A DNA stretch of 64,000 nucleotides from Ehretia macrophylla (GCA_037974665.1 CM075767.1:21096840-21160839), one strand, 5' to 3'; shown: positions 46,079 to 59,400, counted from the first letter of the stretch. Notes: a model not told the origin generated them from the sequence alone. Program-made: numbers and translations.

Positions 46079-49000
46079 TGTCACAACCCCATTTCTTAAT
46101 TATTGTAATAGCCTCTGATACCACGATAACGACAAAGAAATGGATATATTCAAACTTATATAAACTTCGAACATCTGGGATCGTGATGCCACAGGCTTAA
46201 GAAGATCGCTCCTCTTAGGTCCGCTAAGGCAAAAGTTATTAGCCCAAATACTAATATCCATAAAACCATACAACCAAGATGCTAATAATACCATTACATT
46301 ACTCATGGTTATACCAATTCTAATAAAATGCATTATACAAACTTCATCACAATGAATTAAAATTACAACCACCGAGGTTATATTTACAAGACTTAGATTT
46401 AATTAATTATACCTACACCCAGTCCCAACCAGACCCTTAAGTCTCAAGAGAACAAGGACTAAGTTAGATACAAGTATTAGTACCCAAAAGTTAATACATT
46501 ACATCAAGATTTTTAAATACAACATAATCTCCTACATAAAATTTATAGTTACAACAACAAGCATGTAGATCACAAGAACATAAGCACGTCCTGACAGGTA
46601 GGGAAATTCTTGCATCAACTTGGAAAATGGGCCTGAATCCAAGCTCACCTATAATTGTCATAAAGAGGGAGTGAGTTACACCTAGCTCAATGAGGGATAA
46701 GGGGAATAGGGTTTTTCACAAGCCTTTTTAACGCTTAGGAAGATTTTTGAAAAGTTGTGCCATGCACAGAGGGACAACTAATAAGAAACAGGGTAAAACA
46801 TGATAAATAAACTAGTTTAAGCATGATGAAACAAGTAAAACTAGTAGAAAATGAATATCCAGAATATTTGATGAAAGTGAAACCAAGCAGGACAATAACC
46901 AAGTTAAACATGATAAAGAGACTTTGTCATGCACAAAGATACATGTATTATATATAAGCCACATGGAATCTTGTCGTGTAGTAAGTAACAAAATTAAACA
47001 TGTAAACAAGTAATTAACTATTCTTCCTGAATGAGAGTGGTTGTACATATAGTAAAAAGAAACAAGCAACACTTTCCTCAAGAACCTCAAGGGACCTAGC
47101 GAGAATGGTTGCAAAAGTAGGAGATGGTCCATCCCGATGTTTCATCAATATCACAATCCCATACGCCAAACAATAGGGTATTACGGAGGCAACTTATGAG
47201 GAGGTACTCCAGAGGTAACCCAACAGTACGCCAACCAAGAGGGCACTATAATCAACAGGGCACTACCGAGGCATCCCGTGGGAAGGGTACTCCACAGACA
47301 ACCCAAAAGCATGACAATCAACAGGGCACTACGGAGGTAACCCATGGGAAGGGTACTCCGCAGGCAACCTAACCCCTGATAGCCCAAGTCCGTCCTGGCA
47401 AGCCCAACACCGCCCAGGCGGCCCAGAACTTCTACCGTGGGTTTTTATAACATATTTGTATCCTTTATTCACCTTTTATTTTTCCAAGGAAAATTTACCA
47501 AGTGCGAGGGGATTTCAAACGAAGTAAACAAGCTCAGGAGTACAAGGTAGGTTGCCACTAGTTAGGGATAACAATTAGACACATATCAATATATTTCTAA
47601 CCCCATTGGAGTTCATATAATACATGGACATGCAAGTGGAGGTTAAGGAAGAAGGTGACCTCTAGCTTTCAAGTGTATACATAATCCAAACTTATTCAAG
47701 CATACTTATCATAGAGTCAAACAAGTAAACATGTGAACACCATGCATTTAGAATTCATAAGACACAAAGTGGAGGACAACAAGGAAAGTTGCTTAATTAT
47801 GCAAGTGTTTAACCGTGTAGCGACCTCATACGAACATGTAGAGATATGCGCATTGTTTAGATATTCATAAAACCAATACTCATCATGCTTGACCATATTA
47901 TTACCATGTAGAAAAACTTAACATAGTCATATACCAAAGGAGGGTGTAAAAATATCTTAAAACAACTCAAAACGACAATAAAATCCGAGCTCGAACGAAA
48001 CTATGAAGCATTCCCAACCCTCTTGCATTAACCTAACTTAGAAGGTTAATTTTCCTCTTTTCCGAACTCCAATTACCCTAATTTTGGTCTAGAATCGAAG
48101 CTTATCGAATGTATATAGTTCTAGAATCAAACGAAACTCAATTCGGAGTTGAAACAAATAAGATATGGCCTCCGAAAAATCACTGCGCAGAGTTGTCAAA
48201 CATCCGGGCATTGTAGCCTTCATCCGGTCGACCGGATGAAGCAGGTAACGCCCGGATGGGAGTTTTCTGCCGGGCGTTGTGGCCTCTATCCGGGTGACCG
48301 AATAGGGGTTGTAACGCCTGGATAGCTGCACGGGAAAGACATAATTTTCTCAAAAATCAACCTAACAATCCACACAACCTCCTACTACCAATCAAGCATG
48401 TTCAATGTAGTTTATGGGCAACATAAAAGGGTTCAAACTCAATCAAAACCACCTCACAACAACAATCAACAACCACCCAACATGAAATTCAAATTCCTAG
48501 ATCTACAACACAAAATACTCAATCTCTTCATCATTCAAGCCTTTGTATGCAAGTTATAACAAGTCTAGCAACACATAATCATTAACTAACTTGAATGAAC
48601 TCTTTAAAACCATTTATGAAAAATCCTTCACCTTAGATTTGATTGACAATGCAAGAAATAGGCCTAGGAGAAGCTTGCATATGCAAGAAATAGCTTGAAG
48701 ATGACTTGTTCTAGCTTGAAAATGCTTTCATCTTCATCTTCTTCTTTTTTTTCTCTCTTCTTTTTTCTCTCCCGTTCTTCAGATCATGTGTTGTGAGTGT
48801 TTCTGATATGTGTGTGTGTGTAGTGTTTTTGTGTGTGTTGAGTATGTTTTGAGTGGGAGAGAATAGTGTTATTAGGTGAGATATTATTTTTGACATGCCA
48901 AATGACCACATTGCCCTCCAACTATGTTATGTACTACTAGTTTGCCATTTTAGTTGTGTTTGGACTAATTAGTTACTTGTCCTAGCTTAGTAGTAGTTAA

Positions 49001-49169
49001 TTAATTCCTACAATACTTAAAACACTTAAATACACGTATTTGACATAATTGTACGTACAATGATGCAAATGCACATTAATTGATAAATAGCATATTAAAT
49101 GATGCCAAATTATATGAAATGCACATGAGCTCTGGTATAACTCGGTACGGCTCAATACGGGGTCTCACA
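46079..49169. mobile_element. Element D: solo LTR of a gypsy-type element
   Basis: A 3.09-kb unit with TGTCACAACCCC at the left and GGGGTCTCACA at the right, flanked by CATGG (46074-46078) and GATGG (49170-49174), four of five matching. No internal primer-binding site or second copy is present, so it is most simply a solo LTR left by LTR-LTR recombination. It shares short blocks with F and C (for example a GGATAAGGGGAATAGGG-like phrase near 46685), suggesting related gypsy families. A cluster of CCGGATG/CCGGGCGTTG repeats lies at 48195-48335. Confidence 0.8.
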
Positions 49170-49246
49170 GATGGATACCCTGCCCAATCAGCATCGCTAT
49201 AGCCACTAAGGTGACAAGCGGGTGAAGGTGTGAACTGCAAACCTTG

Positions 49247-49690
49247 TTAGATAGTGCCTTTGATATACCTCAACACACGCTTAGCTGCCACTAAATATGA
49301 TGTACGTGGTGAGTGCATGAATTGACAGATTGAATTAACAACATAAGAAATGTCTGGCCTAGTCATCGTCAAATATTGTAAAGCACCCACAAGCTGTCTA
49401 AAATTAGTAAGGTCTTGTAATAACTCTCCTTCATTTGGATGTAATCGAGCACCAACCATTGGAGTGGAAATAGGTTTGGAGCCATCTAAACCAAACTTAG
49501 AGAGCAGTTGGACTGAATATTTCGCTTGTATAAAAGTGATACCACTGGCAGTGAAATGAACCTCCATGCCGAGAAAGTAATGTAGATAACCTAGGTCCTT
49601 CTTATCGAATGTCTTGGAAAGATCATGAATAAATTCTTTGATAACCGTAGAAGAGCTCCCAGTGATAACAATATCATCGACATAGATCAA
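49247..49690 (-). pseudogene. Element A reverse transcriptase, YVDD part
   Basis: MIYVDDIVITG keeps the YVDD catalytic box. DLGYLHYFLGMEVH, YSVQLLSKFGLDGSKPISTPM, RQLVGALQYLTMTRPDISY and VAAKRVLRYIKGT follow in the usual order, leading into RNase H. The frame is open for 147 codons. Confidence 0.92.
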
Positions 49691-49792
49691 TAAAATCAGA
49701 AAATGATCTATGGAATGCCGGATGAATAACGAAGCATCATGGTACGTGTGTACAAAACCACAAGAGAGTAAAAAGTTGTTGAATTTATAATA

Positions 49793-50214
49793 TCAAGCTC
49801 GTGGATCCTGCCTCAACCCATAAAGTGATGTGTGCAGTTTACATACGTGACCAGGATAGTCAGGGTCCACAAAACATTGTGGTTGTTCCATGTATACAGT
49901 CTCAGCAAAATCCCCATGTAAAAATGCATTCTTTACGTCAAGCTGACGTAAGGGCCAGTTGTTGGAGAGAACAATAAACAAATAAGTCTAATTGTGTTAG
50001 GATGGACCACTGGACTGAAAGTATCACCAAAATCCTGACCAGGGTGTTGGTAATATCCTTTTGCAACCAAGCGCGCCTTATAGCGCTCAAGCGAGCTATC
50101 TAACTTTTGCTTTACACGGTGTACGCATTTACAGCCAACTATGTTCATATGTGGAGAAAAAGGTACTAGTGACCAAGTTTTATTTTTGAGGAGGGAATTG
50201 AATTCCTCATTCAT
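49793..50214 (-). pseudogene. Element A reverse transcriptase, N-terminal part
   Basis: [44 protein letters not shown] and, in a shifted frame, [24 protein letters not shown] and LYGLRQDPRA are the ordered Copia RT blocks. The region continues leftwards into the YVDD part at 49690. Element E (50440-55277) lies between it and the integrase. Confidence 0.9.
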
Positions 50215-50439
50215 TACAGCACGCCAATTCGGGTCTTTAGAGGCCTAAGTGTAGCAAGAAGGTTCAGAAGGTAGAGTCATTGAGATGGTGAGGAGGTAGT
50301 GAGGAAAAGGGTAACGAGTTGAGATGAGTACCTTGGGTTTTCGGGTGCCATCCATGGTGCGAGTTATCATTGGATGATGACAAGTAGAGTGATCTGTAAG
50401 AGGTAATAGATCATTTTTGAAAACGTTGGATAGGGTAGA

Positions 50440-52495
50440 TGTAACGATCCCAACCCGACTATTCTCAAGACTAGGTCAGAATCTACGTTCGTTGTCGTTG
50501 CGGTCTCGTGTACATAACTTTCTATAATATTATAAGGAAGTACAAAGATCTTTAATAATAACTAGTTAATAAACAATAATTTCGGTACAAATGGGTATTA
50601 CAACATCTGAGATCCGATAGCTGCCCGGCTATCATTCAAACTGGGGTTTCAGCACAGCTACCCATCTACCCGAGAATGATACAAGCAAACTCTAACCTCC
50701 GCAACTTGGATCTAAACATGATAGGTAGGGAGCTTTGAGCATGTAAACATTCAACTTCAGCATATAAAGTCAATTTCTATTTCAAGCTAAGCTGCACCTG
50801 CACTGGGCGGAGAAAAGAGGGGGAGCTCTTGGGGAAGCTTAGTGAGGATAGAATAGACGAGTTTGAAAACATTTCTGGTCAGTCGCTTTTGCAAATCATG
50901 TCGCAACTCACATACGGTAGTATAACATATTATCCACATATAACAAGTAGAAATTGCTACCCCACTCGAGTCACATATCAAATAACGGTAACAAATTTTA
51001 GATAGATAGTCAATTTATATTGCATTAATAATTATACTTAGTGGCATATGCCCGCATCACATATCAACCTACTCTCCGAGGGTGGAATGCTAAATGAGAG
51101 TAGGACACTATTCTCCAAGAGTGGTACCAAGCGAGAGTAGGAACAAGTCGATTATTTCACGAGGTGGCCAGCCTTGATCACAATTCCAACTTCTTATATC
51201 TCCCAAGAGGGTACTCCGGATTGTACCCGAATCTTACGACCCAACTCTCCGAGGGTAGTATCAAGCGAGAGAGGGAATAGATCCACGATAGACACGGGAG
51301 CACCGGCAAGCCCTGTGCCGCCCGGCGTTCGTGCGAGCTATCGGGCCTAAGGTTGCAACTCCCAATTTCAAGAGCACATAGGCATACACAAATACTCATA
51401 GAACATACAACATATCATATAGGGATCAACTAAAGTGGTTGTTATGGGCAAGTAATAAACATTTTCTTGGCAATTCAGAGAGTAACGACCATAAGAAAGC
51501 AATTTCCAAGTATAAATTAGGCATTATGACGGCATGCAAATAACCTGTATAACATTCCTGGAAATAATTGGGCAGCATCTCTACTTATGCTAAAACAATC
51601 AGATAAATCGGGCAGTATATATTAGCAATTAACTGGACAAATTTAAGTATAACAAGGATATACTAACAAGTGTAGATATCATAAATAAGTAAAAGCAATA
51701 AAACCATTGCCTCAAAATGTCAAAAATTGGAGAAGACTCGAGTTGATTTTGGAACTTTCAGAACGCTAACTAAATTGAAACGATATAATTTATTAAAACT
51801 GGGCCAAAGAAAACTTGTCTGCCTGTTTGATTTCAGGGGGTCAAGTGACCCCTTTATATAGGCCCTCAAGGCCGACGCAGGGGAGGCCACGTGTCCCTCC
51901 ACATGTCTCACATGTGTGGCACGTTCACGCATGTGTAACACGTGTCCCGAGTCACGTGTCACTCCCCGAGAGTGACACCAACGTTCTATTTTTTCTCCTG
52001 TTTGGTGCGCAGGTGTCCGGGTTTTCGTATTTTTCGGGCCGGGATGCAATTTTGCCAAACTTCGCCATTAAGTAGTACAAGTTAAAAAAAACCCAATGGA
52101 GTATGCCCATTTTTCGCAACAGGATCTCGATTTTTCTATAATTGGCTCCGAAGTGAATCCCATTTTCTGAACCAAAAACCCATAAAATTGAGAAAACAGT
52201 CGAAATGGCCCGAAAAGTTAAAGGAAATCACCCATACTCTTGTAAGCAGCTGAAAAGTTTTACTTGGTTACGATATGGGGCTTTACATCCCTGTAACAAC
52301 CCTAAGCTTAATGTTAATTCATGTTATAAGAACACCTAATAATAAGTTACTATGAATCATAATACTAATTGATTTTTAAATAGTAAGACAATTAACTATA
52401 GATTAAATGCAAATAAATAATCACAAAGACACATTTTCCAAAAATAATGAAAAAAATAAATATTTGTAAATACATGGTCGGGCTCGGGTATTACA
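50440..52495 (-). repeat. 3' LTR of element E
   Basis: 2,056 bp with a single 51-bp G-box unit at 51886-51936. Confidence 0.9.
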
Positions 52496-53118
52496 TCATC
52501 TTCCCCTTATAAAAATTGCACCCTCGAAATTTACTTCTCCAGTACCTTCATTCCACTGTGTAAGATTGAATACCGGATACCAAGTAAGAATTCCAAACAT
52601 GAACCTCGAATAGGAATACCCGGATGAGAATACCAAAGAAGACCGTACAAGAACACCTCACCAGAATACCAAGAAATCCTGAATAAAAATGCCAAATAAA
52701 GGCAATATGAATACCAAATAAAGGCTCATCTTCAGAAATCTAATAAGTAAGAAGTCCAGAGAAAATGCTGAATAAGAATTTCAAATGAAGATACTAAAGA
52801 GATTACCAACGACCAATATTAAGCTCCGAGCATCAGATAATCAATTGTTCCTTCTTCGGTTGATTCACATTTGAGAAGATCCGTTACTAGCCGATGCTTT
52901 CAGGGGAGGGGGGATTACTTACCATTTTACGGGTAATGCATGCATACAATTAATAACTTCAGCACAATTAAACATGCAACTTATAGAAAATAGATTCACA
53001 CTTAGTAGATAAGCACATCAAGCACATATTATCATGCAAAATACATAATCCTAAAATGGCTACCCACTGACCGAGGATCCTATCCCGGCTTATGAGCTAA
53101 CTAAGCTCTAATACCACC

Positions 53119-55277
53119 TGTAACGATCCCAACCTGGCCCTTCTCAAGATTAGGTCAGAATCTACGTTCGTTGTTGTTGCGGTCTCATGTACATAACTTT
53201 ATATAATATTATAAGGAAGTAAAGTACAAAGATCTTTAATAATAACTAGTTAATAAACAATAATTCTGGTACAAAATGGTGTTATAACATCTGAGATCCG
53301 ATAGCTTCCCGGCTATCATTCAAATTGGGGTTTCAGCACAGCTACCCATCTACCCGAGAATAATACAAGCAAACTCTAATCTCCACAACTTGGATCTAAA
53401 CATGATAGGCAAGGAGCTTCGAGCATGTAAACATTCAACTTCAGCATATAAAGTCAATTTCCATTTCAAGCTAAGATGCACCTGCACTAGGGGGAGAAAA
53501 GATGGGGAACTCTTAGGAAAGCTTAGTGAGGATGGAATAGAAGAGTTTGAAAACATTTCTGGTTAGTCACTTTTGCAAATTATGACGCAACTCATGTACG
53601 GTAGTATAACATATTATCCACATATAACAAGTAGAAATTGCTACCCCACTCGAGTCACATATCAAATAACGGTAACAAATTTTAGATAGATAGTCAATTT
53701 ATATTGCATTAATAATTACACTTAGTGGCATATGCCCACATCACATATCAGCCTACTGTCCGAGGGTAGAATGCCAAGCAAGAGTAGGACACTAATCTCC
53801 GAGGGTGGTACCAAGCGAGAATAGGAACAAGTCGATTATTTCACGAGGCGGCCAGCCTTGATCACAATTCCAATTTCTTATCTCTCCCAAGAGGGTACTC
53901 CGGATTGTACCCGAATTCTACGACCCAACTCTCCGAGAGTAGTACCAAGCGAGAGAGAGAATAGGTCCACAATAGACACGGGAGCACCGGCAAGCCCTAT
54001 GCCGCCCGGCGTTCGTGCAAGCTATCAGGCCTGAGGTTACAACCCCTAATTTCAAGAGCACACAGGCATGCACAAGTAGTCATAGAACACACAATTGATC
54101 ATATCGGGATCAACTAAAATGGTTGTCATGGGCAAATAATAAACATTTTCTTGGCAATTCAGAGAGCAACGACCATAAGAAAGCAATTTTCAAGTATAAA
54201 TCGGGTATTATGACAGCATGCGAATAACATGTATAACATTCCTGAAAATAGTTGGGCAGCATCTCTACTTATGCTAAAACAATCAGATAAATCGGGCAGT
54301 ATATATTAACAATTAATTGGATAAATTTAAGCATAACAGGGATATACTAAAAACGTGTAGATATCATAAATAAGTAAAGCAATAAAACTCTTGCCTCAAA
54401 ATGTCAAAAATTGGAGAAGATTCAGATCAGTTTTAGAACTTTTTTAACTAAACTGAATTGATATAATTTAGTGAAACTGGGTCAGAGAAAACTTGTCTGC
54501 CCGTTTGATTTCAGGGGGTCAAGTGACCCCTTTATATAGGCCCTCAAGGCCGACACAGGAGGGGAACACGTGGCCCTCCACGTGTCTCACATGCGTGGCA
54601 CATCCATGCATGTATAACACATGTCCCTCAACGTGTCTTCGCATGCGTGGTACGTCCACGCATGTGTAACACGTGTCCCTTTACATGTCTCGCATATGTA
54701 GTACGTCCACGCATGTGTGACACGTGTCCCGAGTCATGTGTCACTCCTCGAGAGTGATGCCAACGTTGTGTTTTTTTTTTCCGTTTCGCGCGTAGGTGTC
54801 CGGGTTTTTGAATTTTTGGGTCGGAATGCAATTTTGCCAAACTTCGCTATTAAGTAGTACAAGTTAAAAAAAAATCAATGGCGTATGCCTGTTTTTCGCG
54901 ACGGGATCCCGATTTTCCTATAATTGGCCCCGAAGTGAACCCCATTTTCCAAACCAAAAACCCTTAAAATCAAGAAAACAATCGAAATGGCTCGAAAAGT
55001 TAAAGGAAATCACTCATACTATTGTAAGCAGTTGAAAAGTTTTACTTGGTCACGATATGGGCCTTTACATATCTATAACGACCCTAAGCTTAATGTTAAT
55101 TCATGTTATTAGAACACCTAATAATAGGTTACTATTAATGGTAATACTAATTGATTTTTAAACAGTAAGACAATTAATTATAGATTAAATGCAGGCAAAT
55201 AATCACAAAGGCACATTTTCCAAAAATAATGAAAGAAATAAATATTTGTAAATACATGGTCGGGCTCAGGTATTACA
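53119..55277 (-). repeat. 5' LTR of element E
   Basis: 2,159 bp with three G-box units at 54565-54718. Confidence 0.9.
54515..54770 (-). promoter_or_regulatory. Element E LTR promoter: TATA box, G-box array, hairpin
   Basis: On the minus strand the order is: the array of CACGTG/CATGTG-rich 51-bp units (54718 down to 54565, plus a partial unit to about 54750), then TATATAAA at 54538-54531, then a perfect inverted repeat GGGGTCA-2-TGACCCC (54530-54515). Transcription would be expected to start about 25-30 bp beyond the TATA box. The other LTR has the same order. Confidence 0.65.
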
Positions 55278-55399
55278 GTAGAGTTATCGTCAATTTGGGG
55301 AAAGAAGGAACAGCGACTACGAATGGTGGAATTAGGAGAAACAAATGGCTGAGAGGGGTATAGGGCACAGTGGGTTATGTCGTGAGGATTGACTGGCAT

Positions 55400-58112
55400 T
55401 GTCATGCCTCGAACCCAACCCATCGCTAGGTTAAGGCCAGAACATGACGTTCGTAAAGCTTAAAACTTGAAATTAACATTTCAATAACCTGTACATTCAT
55501 TTTACATTCTACAAAAGTTACCAAAGATTCCCAATTCATCGGCCTTAAGGGGTTATATCAACCTGTTATATAGGTACAAGACCTTCAGTCACCTGTTCAT
55601 ATGTAATATATATCTAACCAAGGATCAAGCTTCTAGGTCTCAGAAGAATATTCATCAGCTTAAAGTTATATTAATTCAATAGTCATGTTATACAACCTTC
55701 ATCACTAATAACTAAGGTCATAACCACAATCCATCAAATTACATAATATCTTTCCATCTACTACATCCAAGTCTCCAAGGAGTTATAACCAACTTAGTTA
55801 CATAACAATTTACCCCAAAAGAATCTACAAGATAACAAATTAACCCAACACATAGGATGTCCTCCACAAGTACGCACGTAGAGCACGACAACATAAATCC
55901 AACTCAACACGTCAAGGGAACTATTCTTCAATAAGCAAGCGAACATGTACCTGAGATGTTAAGGAAAAAGGGTGAGCTACAACTAGCTTAACGAGGGATA
56001 AAAGGAACGGGGATTTTCGCAATGATTTTATCATTTCAAAATCTATTTTTGAAAACAATGCCATGTACATATACATATAACCCACAAATATCAATACCTG
56101 ATCCTGTACATATTCAATATGAACATCTGGTAAAACATTAATTGAGACAACAATTATGCCATGCTGACAGTATCCAACTCTACCCTTCGAGGACCTCGAA
56201 GGACCAAACGAAAGTAGGAAAAACACATATCAAAGCATATATCCCAGATGTAATCAAGAGATTGATACAAAATAAGAAAGGTGGCTTATACGGATTCAAG
56301 AGGTATCTCCCACTATCACAGTTGTGTGCACCGAAAGGTATCTCCCACTATCACTTATGTGTGTATTTTGCTTTGTATAGCCCCTTATTCCTTTACCATA
56401 ACCATATAGGAGTTAATAGGGTAGGGAGGTATCTGCCACTATTACAGCTGTGTGCACCTCAAAATGTATCTACCACTATCATTGTCATGTGCACCTTTGG
56501 TCCCATCCTTTAACAAATAAGAGGTTGTAACCAAGCCACGCATATACAGTCCAAAAACATTTATATTCAAGCTAGAGTGCCACAAGTAATACCACTTCAT
56601 ACTCAACGATATAGTGAGTAAGCATATTACAAGTACATCTAAGCACATTTCATGTTTGCCTCAAGTAATCACATCAAGTATCATTCATGTAAGCTCATTT
56701 ATCATGTGGCAATTAAAAGCATGTATTCAACCTTATTTAAGCCCATTTTAATATACACCATAAACCAATACACACAAGGATAACAACATACAAGGGGCAG
56801 GGAGAATCGGGCGAGTAATTGATAAGTCAAGGTAAAGAAAAGAGATCCCCGATCAATCGACAAAACTTCCTGATCGATCAGGCGATATGAAAATAAAATC
56901 CGAACTCTTTTCAATCGATCGGGCAATATGGCTGATCAATCAGGTACTCTGTCCGATCGATCGGGCTAGGTGGCTGATCGATCTGGCATTATGTAAATTT
57001 GGCACGAATAATGCCTAATCGATCGGGAAGAAGGTAAATTTGGCACGAATAATGCCTAATCGATTGGGCCTCATCCCTAATCGATCGGGATCTACACAAA
57101 ATGGGAAATTTCCCAACTTCACCAACTTTTTCCTCTTCCTTGCCATACATGAGTTTCCATACTAACTACCCTTCAACTATATCTCCAAAACCTCACTTAG
57201 CATGCTTGTACAACATCTAGAACCACAATCCATCAAGAATCAATCAAAATACAATTCAACATTTATAACACATATATGGGTGATTTCCACAATTACCACC
57301 TATTGTTGCATTGTCTAGCATCTACACCACCAACTATGCTTAACATACTTTCCAACACTAGCAAGATCATCATCTAATTCGTCACACAACTTCTCAAAAG
57401 CTAGTTAAGACAAAGCCCTAGCTCAACAATACATAGTGAAACTCAACTCTTACAATAACTCTTATGTTAACACCATAAGCAAGAAAATCAATGAATATAC
57501 ATCATGTAACCTTGGGTGAGCTTTAACAAAAGTTTTTAGAAGAATCCCTCACCTTTGATCTTGGAATTGAATGCTAGATTTGATGTTGAAGATGCAAGCT
57601 AGAGTTAAGAGATGCAAGAAAATAGCTTAATCTTCCTTCTTCTTCCTTCCTCTTCCTCTATTTTTCTTCATTCTTCTATTCTTCTATTCTTCTTCTTCTT
57701 TCTTTCTTTTATCTCAATCGTGTGTATGTGTGTGTATGATCAGATGTGTGTATGTGTATTGTAGTATTTTTGTATGTGTAAAATGTGTTGTGTGTGTTTT
57801 ATGTTAGGTAGGATATTTTTATTTTAGTCCATTTTCCCCATTTGCCCCTCTAACTAATAGGTTATTTCTAGTTTTCCATTATGGTTAGTTTCTAATTATT
57901 TAGTTAGCTAGTGTAGTGTAATGTAGTTTATTTATCTCTTACTATATCTAAATCGCTCTAATACACGTTAAATAATGCAAATGCATGTAAAACAATATTA
58001 GTGCACATAAAATGATACAAATGCACATAAAATTACCCAAATGTACATAAATCAATATGAACACATATTAAATGATATGATCCACATATGGGGTTTCGTG
58101 CGAGGCTTCACA
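55400..58112. mobile_element. Element F: solo LTR of a gypsy-type element
   Basis: A 2.71-kb unit from TGTCATGCCTCG to CGAGGCTTCACA, flanked by GGCAT (55395-55399) and AGCAT (58113-58117), one transition apart. Its ends form an inverted TGTCATGCCTCG/CGAGGCTTCACA pair. No interior signals are visible, so it is a solo LTR. The block GGGATAAAAGGAACGGGGAT near 55996 parallels D. A GATCGATC-rich array lies at 56840-57095. Confidence 0.8.
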
Positions 58113-58204
58113 AGCATAATGGTTGGTGTGCAGGATTTGACAAGAGAATGAGTAGGTGAAAAAGTAGAATGAGCTAGGGTGGGAGTCACATTGAAAACAG
58201 GAGC

Positions 58205-59400
58205 TTAAGAAGTGGACATTTGTGGGGACAAGGCATTGATGTTGTCCAACAAAGGAGTATTAAGTTGGCATGGCCAACAGTGGGCATTAGGTGTGGTAGG
58301 TTTTGACCATGATGGTGAAGGGATCTCTAATAATGGATCATTAAGTGGGCATGGCCCACGGTTTGAAGTTTGGGTAGTAGATAGACTAGTGTTAACCGTT
58401 GGATCGATATGGCTTGGAGCGGACTTGGTCAGTTGAGATGCGTTTGAGGATGTAGTTTCAATGGATGAGGGGTGTATATGAGCAAAGGGTATGGTTATGG
58501 GATTGGTACGAGAACTTTGAGCAATATGCATGCACAGTAGACCTGATGGAAAGGGCTTAATGTTAAAACTTGACATTGGTGACACTAAAGAGCTGGCACC
58601 ATCTGAGAATGAGAAAATAAATTTATTTTCATCAAAGCAAACGTGTCGCGAAATGATGATTTTGCTATTGACTGGATTATAACACTTATACCTTTTGTGG
58701 TCTATATTGTATCCCAAAAATAAGCACTGACAACTCTTGAAAGCTAGTTTGTGATGCCTATATGGTGTTAAATACAAATAACATATTGAACCAAATACAC
58801 GAAGCGTAGAATATTGTGGCATCACACCATAGATCAATTCATACAGAGTCTTGAAATTGAGTTGTTTGGATGGTAATTGGTTAATGAGATAAACCGCTAT
58901 TGAGAAAGCATGAGTCCAAAACTGAGATGGTAAGAGATTGTATGCCAAAAGCGTTAGACCAGTTTCTATAACATAGAGATGTTTACGCTCTGCAACCCCA
59001 TTTTGTTCAGGAGTATGTGGACAGCTTAACCGATGAATAATTCCATGTTCCCAAAATCATTCTTCAATTGTGTGATTAATAAATTTTCCTCCACCATCAT
59101 ATTGAATATATTTGATCTTTGAGTTGCATAAATTCTCAACCATGCGAATGAAGACTGGAAAAATTTGTGCCACATCTGATTTGCGAACAAGAGGATAAAA
59201 ACAAGAATATCTGCTAAACTCATCCACGAACATTAAACAATAGCGAAACTCTTCCAAACAAATTGTCGGAGAGGGTCCCCATACATCACAGTGCACAATA
59301 TTCAAAAGAGATTAAGAACGCTGAATTTTATTCTCAAACTGAAGTTTATGACTTTTTCCAAGATGACAACTACTACAAAGATTATTATCAGATGACTAAG
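58205..59400 (-). pseudogene. Element A integrase remnant
   Basis: The catalytic core is recognisable by HCDVWGPSP (first Asp), YIQYDGGGKF (second Asp) and, in a different frame near 58990-59040, CPHTPEQNGVAERKH with the catalytic Glu. It continues as LLPSQFWTHAF, LINQLPSK, LRVFGSICYLYLTPY and LFLGYNIDHKRYKCYNP, standard for Copia integrase. Frameshifts and a stop separate the blocks. Confidence 0.85.

Larger units (their letters stand above)
50440..55277 (-). mobile_element. Element E: long LTRs with a 623-bp interior
   Basis: LTRs 50440-52495 (2,056 bp) and 53119-55277 (2,159 bp), TGTAACGATCCC...GGTATTACA, flanked by a perfect TSD GTAGA (50435-50439 and 55278-55282). The interior 52496-53118 has a purine-tract complement next to the left LTR and, next to the right LTR, the complement of TGGTATTAGAGC (a one-base variant of the primer-binding site), so it reads on the minus strand. 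It has no coding capacity. The minus-strand promoter shows TATATAAA (54531-54538; left LTR near 51853-51860) right after an array of CACGTG-containing 51-bp units. Confidence 0.9.

Noticed and set aside
47124..47372. Repetitive open frame with Gln/Thr/Gly-rich text in solo LTR D
   Set aside because: It comes from short tandem repeats in the LTR and has no start context or homology; treated as non-coding.
58212..58436. Plus-strand open frame opposite Copia integrase
   Set aside because: It is the shadow of the minus-strand integrase of element A.
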